Shown here: positions 1 through 7,429 of the stretch, piece by piece
How the letters are laid out: each line of letters opens with the position of its first letter
How positions within the stretch are numbered: the stretch's first letter is position 1
Source: Promineifilum sp.
GTDB lineage: Bacteria; Chloroflexota; Anaerolineae; Promineifilales; Promineifilaceae
Direction of reading: 5' to 3'
Length of the DNA: 64,000 nt
Assembly (NCBI GenBank): GCA_020634335.1
Contig: JACKBY010000009.1
Coordinates: 1-64,000, forward strand
The notes under the pieces: model-generated
Told to the model about the DNA's origin: nothing
What the model saw: the letters and a program-made list of their open reading frames with translations, nothing else
Database searches by the model: none
Program-made: the position numbers and the translations under genes

Positions 1-706
1 CGTGCGCCACATCCTCCTGCCACAGCCGCGGCCGCCCGGGCGCGTGCCCCATCGGCCCCTCCGGATAACCCCAGCTCCAGGTGTTGCGGAACCACAGTGT
101 AGGCAACAACAGCAGTGGGGCCGCCTCCGGCCCACGGTTCGTGGCGCTGATCCGGATCAGGATATCGTCAGGCCCTGACTTGGCATACTCGACCAGGACA
201 TCGAAATAGCGGTCGCCGGTGAACACGCCCGTATCCAGCAGTTCGTACTCCTCGTCGCCGAAACCGCGCCGGCCGTTTTCGGCCGCCAGGTCATCGTAGG
301 GGAAGGCCGCCTGCGGATATTTGTAGAGGGCCTTCATGTAGCTGTGCGTCGGCGTGTTGTCCAGATAGAAGTAATAATCCTTCACATCCTCGCCGTGGTT
401 GCCCTCGGGGCCGGACAGGCCGAACAGACGCTCTTTCAAGATCGGATCGCGGCCGTTCCACAGGGCCGGGGCGAAGCATAGATACTGGCGGCTGTCGCTG
501 ATGCCGAGCAGGCCGTCCTCGTTCCAGCGATAGGCGCGGCTGCGGGCGTGGTCGTGCGGGAAGTAATTCCACGCGTCGCCGCCGGGACTGTAGTCCTCCC
601 GCACCGTGCCCCAGGCGCGCTCGCTGAGGTAAGGCCCCCACAGCTTCCAATCGGCTTGCCGCTCGCGATGGGCTTTTAGTCTGTTATGCTCGGCCGTCGA
701 ATTCAT
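1..706 (-). CDS. GH63-type (MGH1-like) glucosidase, N-terminal part, runs off the left edge
   Basis: The reading frame starts at ATG 706 and stays open to the window edge, giving about 235 N-terminal residues. It begins MNSTAEHNRLKAHRERQ and continues with WKLWGPYLSERAWGTVREDY, FPHDHARSRAYRWNEDG, LALWNGRDP-like and GNHGEDVKDYYFYLD stretches. I recognise these as the N-terminal domain of bacterial family 63-type glucosidases, which hydrolyse alpha-glucosidic linkages. No signal peptide is visible, so it is probably cytoplasmic. The catalytic (alpha/alpha)6 barrel lies outside the window, so catalytic residues cannot be checked. It is transcribed in the same direction as the genes to its right, but an 82-base gap separates them. 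Confidence 0.85.
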   Translation of the reverse strand, partial: MNSTAEHNRLKAHRERQADWKLWGPYLSERAWGTVREDYSPGGDAWNYFPHDHARSRAYRWNEDGLLGISDSRQYLCFAPALWNGRDPILKERLFGLSGPEGNHGEDVKDYYFYLDNTPTHSYMKALYKYPQAAFPYDDLAAENGRRGFGDEEYELLDTGVFTGDRYFDVLVEYAKSGPDDILIRISATNRGPEAAPLLLLPTLWFRNTWSWGYPEGPMGHAPGRPRLWQEDVAH

Positions 707-788
707 ATCTCGTATCCAGGCTCCCGATTCCGATGCCGTTTCAGGCGAAAATCGTCATTGCTCGCTTTCAAAAATTTGATCGCCACCC

Positions 789-1430
789 TCAAGCCGGCGA
801 CTCGAATCGCTTCTCGCCGGCGGTGATCGAAATCTCCAGAGTGTTCTCGGCCGGCGGCAGAGGGCACACCCATTGCACGCTGTAGGCGCACGAAGGGTTG
901 TAGGCGAAGTTGAAGTCCAACAGGATCTCCTGTCGGCCGGTGCCTAGATCTGCGCCCTTGATGGTGTCGTATAGGTAACGCCCGCCGCCATATGTAGCCG
1001 TCTGATTCGTCCGATCTCGGAACGGCAAGAACAAGCCGCCGCCGTAACCTTCGATCCAGAATAGACTGAGGCGGTTCGCCTGTCCGCCCGCGGTGAAGTG
1101 AACGGCCGCCATGCGGGTCATGCGGAACGGGCCGTCGTGGGGCAGGTCGATCGCCACACTGTCGGCCGCCACGGAAAAATCGAGTCGGCCCGCGATCCGG
1201 AAGGCGGGGTCATAAGGGTAATAGGAGAGGCCTCCAAAGGTAGCTATTTGTTCGCTTCCGAGAGGTGACTGCGGATGGATCGTGAACATGCCGTCACGCG
1301 CGGCGATAAAGGCGCGCCAAGCCAGTTGTATGTCTGATGCTTCCCGGATGGCAGCGTACATCCCGGCCGTGCGCCGCCGCCAATCGGCCAGCTCCAGATG
1401 TTTCTGTCCCACTGGTACGACGCCGGTCAT
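789..1430 (-). CDS. DUF1684 domain protein
   Basis: The product has 213 residues from ATG 1430, which overlaps the stop of the preceding gene as ATGA. Family hallmarks are ELADWRRR near the N terminus, FGGLSYYPYDPAFRI, LFLPFRDRTNQTATYGGGRY, LLDFNFAYNPSCAYS and CPLPPAENTLEISITAGEK at the C terminus. This is the complete, usual length of the DUF1684 family, whose biochemical role is not established. There is no signal peptide or membrane segment, so it should be cytoplasmic. It is the last gene of a small translationally coupled set with the two genes to its right. The frame stays open about 45 codons further upstream, but that stretch overlaps the previous gene and lacks conservation, so the internal ATG is preferred. 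Confidence 0.85.
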   Translation of the reverse strand: MTGVVPVGQKHLELADWRRRTAGMYAAIREASDIQLAWRAFIAARDGMFTIHPQSPLGSEQIATFGGLSYYPYDPAFRIAGRLDFSVAADSVAIDLPHDGPFRMTRMAAVHFTAGGQANRLSLFWIEGYGGGLFLPFRDRTNQTATYGGGRYLYDTIKGADLGTGRQEILLDFNFAYNPSCAYSVQWVCPLPPAENTLEISITAGEKRFESPA

Positions 1431-1705
1431 AGCCCCGCCTCCCGAAACTCGCGGGCCGCCTTTGGCCCGCTGCGGGCCAGCCCGGCAAAGAACGCCTCCG
1501 GGTTGCCGGCGCGATAGTCCACCCGCTCGACCCGAAACGGCACCAGCCGCTCGCGCCCTTTGCACCGCTGGAGCCCTTCCAATCCGTACTCCAGCGCGTT
1601 GCGCACGCTGTGGTGGTCTGTCCAGTCAGGCTTATAGACCGGCACGCCGGTCTGGGTGAAGATCCAGGTCATGTTGTAGGCCGTGATTAAACCGGAGGCA
1701 GACAT
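1427..1705 (-). CDS. Small protein of unknown function
   Basis: A 92-residue product starting MSASGLITAYNMTWIFTQTG. The start ATG 1705 overlaps the stop of the zinc-ribbon gene (TGATG) and its own stop overlaps the start of the DUF1684 gene (ATGA). This translational coupling is the main evidence that it is a real gene. I do not recognise the family. It has no signal peptide, no clear membrane segment and no cysteine motif. The middle is rich in charged residues and the C-terminal third contains FFAGLARSGPKAA. A role together with its two coupled neighbours is inference only. Confidence 0.65.
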   Translation of the reverse strand: MSASGLITAYNMTWIFTQTGVPVYKPDWTDHHSVRNALEYGLEGLQRCKGRERLVPFRVERVDYRAGNPEAFFAGLARSGPKAAREFREAGL

Positions 1706-1938
1706 CAGGCTCCATTCTCCTCTGATTGGGCCGCGAGTTGCTCGCGCTGTTGCGGGATGCACGAGGCATCGCCATAGGAACAAAAGACACAGCAGTCCCC
1801 CGCTTCGGGGCGAAATCGCGCGCTGCAGGTCGCGCAGGTGTGGAAGAACAGGCACATGTCGGCCGGAATTTCCAGCTCCTCGCGCGCGCCACACACCGGG
1901 CAGGTCAGGTGCGTGCGGGTGATGATTTCATTTTGCAT
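1705..1938 (-). CDS. Zinc-ribbon protein with GDCCVFCSYGD motif
   Basis: A 77-residue product from ATG 1938, chosen because AAGGAG sits seven bases upstream; an in-frame TTG at 1944 is the alternative. It carries two cysteine pairs, CPVCG near residue 15 and CATC near residue 35, followed by GDCCVFCSYGDASC. The GDCCxFCSYG sequence is the signature of a small bacterial family of metal-binding proteins of unknown function. The pattern suggests one or two zinc sites. It is the first of three overlapping genes and lies only 11 bases after the NAD(P)HX epimerase gene, so all four are probably one transcript. Confidence 0.75.
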   Translation of the reverse strand: MQNEIITRTHLTCPVCGAREELEIPADMCLFFHTCATCSARFRPEAGDCCVFCSYGDASCIPQQREQLAAQSEENGA

Positions 1939-1949
1939 GGCCAATCTCC

Positions 1950-2687
1950 TTAGCGCAGCCGGACGATGTCGCCGGCGGCAAAGACGGGGCCGACGGACAA
2001 TTGCAGCGTCGGGCCGGCGTAGAGGGCCGGCGGGACGCTGATGTCGGCCAGGTACAGCTCGCCGACGTAGGGGGTGGCCTCGTGGGACAGCAATCCAACC
2101 TTCGGCAGCGCCAGCGTCATTGTGGCCGTAGCCCGGATAGCCGGATCATGCGCCATCCCGGTTGTTGTGTCGAGACCGGACGGCACATCCAGCGCCAGAA
2201 TCGGAGCGGCCTGGGCATTAGCCCATTGGATGAGCGCGGCCGTTGTCCCGCGCGGGTCGCCCCGCAGGCCATAGCCGATGATTCCATCCAGGATCAACCC
2301 CGGCGTGGGGCCGGCGGCGGGGTCCCCGGCCGGGAAGATAGGCACGCCCATCCGCCGCAGGATGTCGAGCTGACGCGCCGGAACCGCCGCGAACTCGGCC
2401 TCCGGCCGGGTTAGGTAAACCCGGACGCCGGCCCCATAGTTGTGCAGCCGCCGCGCAGCCACCAGCGCGCCGCCGCCATTGCCGCCCGACCCAGCCAGCA
2501 CGACCACCGGCTTGTCGTGCGGGTCGCCGTCCAGAAAGCGCCCGCGGGCCAGATGGGCCAGGTTGCGCCCGGCATTCTCCATCATTTGGATCAGCTCGAT
2601 GTGATAGTCGGCGATCATCGCCCGATCAACTTCCCTCATCTGAGCAGTGGTCAGGGCCGGAAGCGGGCCGTCATAGTGTAAGAACAT
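1950..2687 (-). CDS. nnrE: NAD(P)H-hydrate epimerase (YjeF N-terminal domain only)
   Basis: A 245-residue protein that would interconvert the R and S forms of damaged NAD(P)H hydrates so that an ADP/ATP-dependent dehydratase can repair them. Visible motifs are the N-terminal MREVDRAMIADYHI, MMENAGRNLA, the nucleotide-binding VVLAGSGGNGGGALVAAR, LILDGIIGYGLRGDPRG and ILALDVPSGLDTTTG. The length fits a stand-alone epimerase domain. The C-terminal dehydratase (YjeF C) domain of the common bifunctional NnrDE protein is absent here and must be encoded elsewhere if the cycle is complete. It is probably the first gene of the downstream operon. Confidence 0.9.
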   Translation of the reverse strand: MFLHYDGPLPALTTAQMREVDRAMIADYHIELIQMMENAGRNLAHLARGRFLDGDPHDKPVVVLAGSGGNGGGALVAARRLHNYGAGVRVYLTRPEAEFAAVPARQLDILRRMGVPIFPAGDPAAGPTPGLILDGIIGYGLRGDPRGTTAALIQWANAQAAPILALDVPSGLDTTTGMAHDPAIRATATMTLALPKVGLLSHEATPYVGELYLADISVPPALYAGPTLQLSVGPVFAAGDIVRLR

Positions 2688-2708
2688 GCTTGACTTTGTT
2701 ATCCTTTT

Positions 2709-3899
2709 TCAGCCTACCTGCTTCAGGTATTCGCGAATCATCAGCGCCGCCGTGGCCCCTTCGCCGGCGGCTGAGGCCGCCTGCTTGGTGGACCCCTCGC
2801 GCACGTCACCGGCCGCAAACAGGCCGGGGACGGAACACATCAGCGTCTTATCGGTGACGATAAAGCCCCACGGGTTTGTCTCCACCCGATCCTGCACAAG
2901 GTTGCTGTTCGGCGTCAGGCCGATGAAGACGAACACGCCATCGTACTGCCATTCTTTAATCTCGCCAGTCGCCCGATCTTCCACCAGCACGGCCTCCAGC
3001 CGGTTGCGGCCCTTGAACCCCTTCACTTCATGATTCACCGTCACCGTCATCTTCGGATTACGGGCCACCTGTTCCTGAAGGATCTGGCTGGCTTTCGGCT
3101 GGGGGTGGATTTCAACAATGTCCACCTGATCAGCGAATTTGGTCAGGAACAACCCTTCTTCAAAACCGCTGTTGCCGCCGCCGATGACCAGCACCTTCTT
3201 GTTCTTGTAGAACGCCCCGTCACAGGTGGCGCAGAAATGGATATTTGTCCCGAGGAGATGCTCCTCGCCGGGGACACCCAGGCGGCGATACCGCGCGCCG
3301 GTCGTCAGCAATACCGCTTTGGCGTCGTATTCCTGGCCGCTGGCCGTGGTCACGCACCAGTAGGGGCCGTAGCGGAAAAGCTCAACGATCTCTTGCGCCT
3401 GCAATATCTCGGCGTCGAACCGCCGTGCCTGGCGGGTCAGGCGCTCGGCAAACTCGGCCCCTGTGACACCCTCATCGAAGCCGGGATAATTTTCCAGGAT
3501 GTTGGTTGAGCCGGCCTGGCCGCCCATGCCGGCCTTCTCGATGACCAGCGTCTCGATGCCCTCGCGCGCCATGTAGAGGGCCGCCGTGAGACCGGCCGGC
3601 CCGCCGCCGATGACGATGGCGTCATAGAAAGTGCGGCGGGCCTTGGTCTGCAGGCCCAGTTTCTCGGCCAGCCGGGCATTGCTCGGCTCGACGAGGATGT
3701 CACCGTCGGGAAAGATGATGGTGGGAATACTGCGCATGCCGTTATTGACGCGCTCCACATAGGCCATCGCCGCGGGGTCATGCTCGATGTCAATGTTCAC
3801 ATAGGGAATGCGCTGGTCGCCCAGAAAGCGCTTGGCCCGCTTGCAGTCCGGGCACCAGACGGTGCTGTAAACAACGATTTGGTTATTGTCTTGAGTCAT
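2709..3899 (-). CDS. Glutaredoxin-thioredoxin reductase fusion protein
   Basis: About 396 residues from ATG 3899; an adjacent ATG at 3902 is equally possible. Residues 1-85 form a glutaredoxin-like domain with redox motif CPDC (16-19) and the cis-proline region RSIPTIIF. Residues 90-396 are a low-molecular-weight thioredoxin reductase: FAD motif GGGPAGL (98-104), NADP motif VIGGGNSG, redox pair CATC (223-226) and the C-terminal FAAGDVREG. The enzyme would pass electrons from NADPH through FAD and the CATC pair to a thiol protein. The fused glutaredoxin could be its built-in acceptor, which is inference. The gene diverges from the histidine kinase gene. Confidence 0.93.
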   Translation of the reverse strand: MTQDNNQIVVYSTVWCPDCKRAKRFLGDQRIPYVNIDIEHDPAAMAYVERVNNGMRSIPTIIFPDGDILVEPSNARLAEKLGLQTKARRTFYDAIVIGGGPAGLTAALYMAREGIETLVIEKAGMGGQAGSTNILENYPGFDEGVTGAEFAERLTRQARRFDAEILQAQEIVELFRYGPYWCVTTASGQEYDAKAVLLTTGARYRRLGVPGEEHLLGTNIHFCATCDGAFYKNKKVLVIGGGNSGFEEGLFLTKFADQVDIVEIHPQPKASQILQEQVARNPKMTVTVNHEVKGFKGRNRLEAVLVEDRATGEIKEWQYDGVFVFIGLTPNSNLVQDRVETNPWGFIVTDKTLMCSVPGLFAAGDVREGSTKQAASAAGEGATAALMIREYLKQVG

Positions 3900-4145
3900 C
3901 ATTTTTGTTGTTCCGGCCGGCAACCCCGCCGGATTTTGATCACGTCCGGTCGAACGATTTCAACCGATGATAAAACAATACCCCATGTCGGGGCGCTTGA
4001 TGGAGACGTTTCGGTCGCGAAACGGTTACGGTTGTGGAAATTGGGCCGTGGACGATACTCCACCTGTAAGAGATGCACCGTTCATCGTGTCAATAGGGAT
4101 AGAGGCAGCCGGGCCGGCATGCATTACGCCCGTCGGAGAGTGACT

Positions 4146-5447
4146 GTGGAATCGGATCATCTGGACTACAATTGGGAACGGGCCCGTGCGCTGGCGGCTA
4201 TCCATGAGGCCGGCCGCGAGATCGCGGCGTCCCTCGACCTTGACCGCACGTTGCGGCTGGTGATGACCAAAGCGGCCGAGACTTTGCCGCTGGATGCCGG
4301 CGTGCTCTTCGTGATTGATGAACCTTCCCGACGCTATCGCGTGGCCGTCAGTCACAATATCCCACCGGACAAGATCGACTCCATCACCTTTGCCTTCGAT
4401 GAAGGGGTGCCGGGGTGGGTGGTGCGTCATTGCCGGCCCTTGCTTGTGGATGATGCTCGCACCGATACGCGTGTCCACCCCATCGTGGTCACTGAGGGTG
4501 TGTTGTCCGTGCTGGCTGTTCCCCTGATCACCCACGGTCAGGTAACGGGCGTGCTGACCCTCTTTTCCCAAACCAGCACGCATGCGTTTAACAAGTCGAC
4601 GTTGCAACTGGCCCAGGTTTACGCCGACCAGTCGGCCGTGTTTCTGGAAAATGCGCGTCTGGTGGGCGAGCTGCGCCAATCGGCGGCCGATCTGGAGCGC
4701 CGCGTCGAGGAGCGCACGCGCCAGTTGAAAGAAAAACAGGCCCAGATCATACAGGCCGAGAAAATGGCCGCCGTGGGCCGGCTGGCGGCGTCCATGGCCC
4801 ACGAAATCAACAACCCCCTGCAAGCCATCACCCTCCACCTGCAATTGATAGCCGACGAAATACAGTCACCGGAGAGCGAGCAGCAAATGAATGTCGTGCA
4901 GCAGGAGTTCAACCGCATCGCCGGCATCGTCGAGCGATTGCTCGATTTCCAGCGCCCTCAGGTGGGGGAGAGGCAGCCCATCGATATCCTGGCCACTCTG
5001 GAGAGTATCTTGACTCTGGTCGACAAACAGCTGGAGCGCACCGGCATCGATCTCGTTCGGAGACTCCCGGTCGATTTGCCAATGGTAGCCGCTGTTGAGA
5101 ACCAGATGAAACAGGTCTTTCTCAATCTCGTCCTGAATGCGGCCGAGGCGATGCCCGAAGGGGGTATACTGACCATCGCCGCTTGCCACGAGGACGATGA
5201 AATCCACATCGATTTCGCCGACACCGGCCCGGGGTTGCACGAGGAGACGGCGGCGCACATATTCGAACCATTCTTTACCACAAAGTCGGATGGCTCCGGT
5301 TTAGGTCTGGCCATCAGCCATGAGATCGTCGCCAATCACGACGGAACGCTGGTGGTGGCCAATCGGCCCGGCGGCGGGGCCGTCTTCACCATCACCCTGC
5401 CCGTCTGTCACATCGTGCTGCTGGGGACAAATGATGACCGGCCATGA
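4146..5447 (+). CDS. GAF-domain sensor histidine kinase
   Basis: About 433 residues from GTG 4146, chosen because GGAG lies eight bases upstream; an in-frame ATG at 4119 is the alternative. A GAF domain spans roughly residues 27-170, then a coiled coil (170-205), then the phosphoacceptor His219 in SMAHEINNPL. The ATP-binding domain has the N box LNLVLNAAEA, G1 DTGPGL and G2 GSGLGLAI. There is no membrane segment, so it is a cytoplasmic sensor whose GAF ligand cannot be read from sequence. Its 3' end overlaps the response regulator gene by 17 bases, marking a two-component pair. The kinase core resembles NtrB-like kinases. Confidence 0.92.
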   Translation: MESDHLDYNWERARALAAIHEAGREIAASLDLDRTLRLVMTKAAETLPLDAGVLFVIDEPSRRYRVAVSHNIPPDKIDSITFAFDEGVPGWVVRHCRPLLVDDARTDTRVHPIVVTEGVLSVLAVPLITHGQVTGVLTLFSQTSTHAFNKSTLQLAQVYADQSAVFLENARLVGELRQSAADLERRVEERTRQLKEKQAQIIQAEKMAAVGRLAASMAHEINNPLQAITLHLQLIADEIQSPESEQQMNVVQQEFNRIAGIVERLLDFQRPQVGERQPIDILATLESILTLVDKQLERTGIDLVRRLPVDLPMVAAVENQMKQVFLNLVLNAAEAMPEGGILTIAACHEDDEIHIDFADTGPGLHEETAAHIFEPFFTTKSDGSGLGLAISHEIVANHDGTLVVANRPGGGAVFTITLPVCHIVLLGTNDDRP

Positions 5448-6234
5448 ACCAACCGCGGGCAACATCCTGCTCGTCGATGATGAAACTAACATTCGCGAAG
5501 GCCTGAAGGCTACGCTGCGCAAAGACGGCCACGACGTGCGCGACGCGGCCACAGCCACCGCCGCCCTGTCCCTGCTGGCCACCTTTCCGGCCGAAGTCGC
5601 CGTGCTGGACATCCGCATGCCGGGCATGTCCGGCACGGAACTGCTGGCCGAAATCAAAGCAGGATGGCCCCACATCGCCGTGATTATGCTGACCGGCCAC
5701 GGCACTCTCCAGACGGCCATCACCGCCGTCAAGGAAGGAGCTTTTGATTATCTGCTCAAGCCGGCCAAGCCGGAAGCGATACGCGTCGTCGTCGCCCGCG
5801 CCCTGGCCGAATCCCGCCGGCAGCGGGAACAGGCCGCTTTGCTACAGGCTCTGCAAGCCGGATTGGAACGGCTCCACAGACTCCCGGCCACACCGCCCTT
5901 CAGCCAGCCCAACCTCGCTGCCTCGACGGCGATCCTGCGCGTGGGCGACCTGATCATCGACCGTGCCGCCTACGAGGTTCGCTTTCGCGGTCAGGCCGTC
6001 GCGCTGACCCCGGCCGAGTACAAGGTGCTGGTCGTCCTGGCCGAGCGTGCCGGGTCGGCGGTGGACTACATCAGCTTGGTCAGGGCCGGGCTGGAGTATG
6101 ACGCGGAGGCGTGGGAAGCCAAGGAACTGATCAAACGTCACATCTACACGCTGCGACAGAAACTGGAGCCGCAACCCGACCAGCCGGCGTTTATCCTCAA
6201 CGTTCGCGGCGTGGGCTACCGGCTGGTGCGTTGA
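5431..6234 (+). CDS. Two-component response regulator with C-terminal winged helix
   Basis: A 267-residue protein beginning at ATG 5431 inside the end of the kinase gene. The receiver domain has the acidic pair Asp16-Asp17, phosphoacceptor Asp60 (VLDIRMPG), the conserved threonine in MLTGHG and lysine in LLKPAK. A helical linker follows, then an OmpR/PhoB-like winged-helix domain in the last 90 residues (ALTPAEYKVLVVLAERAG, IKRHIYTLRQKLEP, VRGVGYRLVR). It should bind DNA when phosphorylated by the overlapping kinase. The target is unknown; the nearest candidates are the convergent operon downstream or the divergent reductase upstream, which is speculation. Confidence 0.92.
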   Translation: MMTGHEPTAGNILLVDDETNIREGLKATLRKDGHDVRDAATATAALSLLATFPAEVAVLDIRMPGMSGTELLAEIKAGWPHIAVIMLTGHGTLQTAITAVKEGAFDYLLKPAKPEAIRVVVARALAESRRQREQAALLQALQAGLERLHRLPATPPFSQPNLAASTAILRVGDLIIDRAAYEVRFRGQAVALTPAEYKVLVVLAERAGSAVDYISLVRAGLEYDAEAWEAKELIKRHIYTLRQKLEPQPDQPAFILNVRGVGYRLVR

Positions 6235-6263
6235 GCTACCGGCTGGTTGCATCGAGCAAGCAG

Positions 6264-6812
6264 TTACCGGAGCAGGGAACCCAGCACACTCAATAGTTCG
6301 CTGATCGCCGGGCGATCCGTTGGGTCGCGGCTGGGGTAGGCCAGACGAATGGTGCCGGTCTGGTCTATGAGGAAGTCCCCACCCAATTGATGCGGGTCGC
6401 CGCGCTTGCCGAATGTCTCCCGCCTCTGTAGCGCTGCTTTGCCGTAATACCACAAATTGGCCGGGCTCCAGGAGCTGAGCACAGAGGATTTCAACCCGTA
6501 AGCATGATAGGCCTTTCGCTCCGAATCGATCAGGTATGGAAAGGGCGATTTTGTCTCTTGCAGCCAAACCCCCGACCAATAGGGTGTGCCGAACGATACC
6601 GTCACCACGTTGGTCCCGGCGACCTCAAACTCTGCATGGCGTGACACAACCTGTGCCACATGGTCCCGGCAGGGCAGTCAGGCCAGATGGCGCAGAAAGA
6701 TCAACAGCAGCCGGCGGCCGTTGCCCCAATAGGCCGAAAGGGGAATGGGATCGCCATCCAGGCGATCAAGAACCAGGTCCGGGGCCGGTTGGCCGGGGCG
6801 TAAGAGTGGCAT
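6264..6812 (-). CDS. Peroxiredoxin-like (AhpC/TSA_2, SelU-like) probable selenoprotein, UxxC
   Basis: The gene runs from ATG 6812, with GAGGAG about nine bases upstream, to the stop at 6264 and has one in-frame TGA at 6680-6678. Read as selenocysteine it gives 182 residues. Residues 33-44 (RRLLLIFLRHLA) are followed by U45-L-P-C48 and RDHVAQVV. AhpC-TSA_2 family proteins normally have CxxC exactly here. The rest is intact family sequence, including GGDFLIDQTGTIRLAYPSRDP. A hairpin with a GGU apical loop follows the TGA at the spacing expected of a bacterial SECIS. The alternative is a Cys-to-stop mutation, with GTG 6659 making a fragment without the redox motif. The role is presumably thiol or peroxide redox chemistry. 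It is the last gene of the ynj-like operon. Confidence 0.78.
6632..6677 (-). promoter_or_regulatory. Candidate bacterial SECIS element
   Basis: Directly after the in-frame TGA (6680-6678) the transcript can form GUGGCACA (6659-6652) paired with UGUGUCAC (6648-6641), eight pairs with one G-U, closed by the loop GGU. The apical loop begins 26 bases after the UGA. Bacterial SECIS elements are known to have a loop with a guanosine in its first two bases, about 16-37 bases after UGA. CUGC immediately after UGA can also pair with GCAG (6635-6632) as a lower stem. The fold was paired by eye, with no energy calculation. Confidence 0.7.
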
Positions 6813-6824
6813 AGTCGAAGCTCC

Positions 6825-7427
6825 TCAGGACAAATGGTGATAGGCCCATACCAGCCTTTGCAGGATGGTGATGAGAATGAGCGTTCCCATCAGGCTGAAC
6901 AGCCACATGAGATGCGCCGGGAACAAGATAAAGAGGGTGTAAAACAGGATCGTCTCTGTGCCGCCGATGATGCCGGTGGGCATCGTGATCGTGGTCAGCT
7001 TGTCGCTGCGGCTTAGATTGCGCTTTTCCAGAATAGCCGCCAGATACATCCATGACGCGGCGTTGACGTAGTACGTGCATAGCAGAAAAATCAGGCTCAG
7101 CGTGACCGTCTCGGAGGGCCGGCCCAACGCCAGGCCGACCGGGATCGCCGCGTAGACCACGAAATCGATGACGATATCCAGATAACCGCCGAAATCGCTT
7201 TGCACGCCTCGGGAGCGGGCGACCGTGCCGTCCAGCCCGTCGAAGACGCGATTCAGGAACCAGAGGGCGAACCCTGCCGGGTAGGCTCCCTGCCAGAGGG
7301 CGACGGCCGCGCCGACGCCGAGCGCCAATCCGGCTATCGACAGCGCCAGGGGCGGAACACTCAACAGCGGTCGCGCCAGCGGGTCAAACGCACTTTCCTT
7401 TAGTTGCCGCATTCTTTCGTCAAGCAT
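6825..7427 (-). CDS. ynjF: CDP-alcohol phosphatidyltransferase, YnjF-like
   Basis: A 200-residue multi-spanning membrane enzyme from ATG 7427, which overlaps the ATPase stop by a few bases. It carries the family signature with Asp63, Asp66-Gly67, Ala70-Arg71, Gly80, Asp84 and Asp88 (DGLDGTVAR then GGYLDIVID). These residues bind metal and the CDP group and transfer a phosphatidyl or similar group to an alcohol. The C-terminal GGTETILFYTLFILFPAH matches my recollection of E. coli YnjF, which also sits at the end of a ynjBCD transporter set. The physiological alcohol substrate is unknown. The selenoprotein-like gene follows 12 bases downstream. Confidence 0.85.
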   Translation of the reverse strand: MLDERMRQLKESAFDPLARPLLSVPPLALSIAGLALGVGAAVALWQGAYPAGFALWFLNRVFDGLDGTVARSRGVQSDFGGYLDIVIDFVVYAAIPVGLALGRPSETVTLSLIFLLCTYYVNAASWMYLAAILEKRNLSRSDKLTTITMPTGIIGGTETILFYTLFILFPAHLMWLFSLMGTLILITILQRLVWAYHHLS

Positions 7428-7429
7428 GA

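Noticed and set aside
6264..6659. A GTG-started 131-residue peroxiredoxin-like protein as the complete gene
   Set aside because: It would lack the redox motif and the N-terminal strand, and has no ribosome binding site. The intact ATG and GAGGAG at 6812 in the same frame favour UGA decoding.
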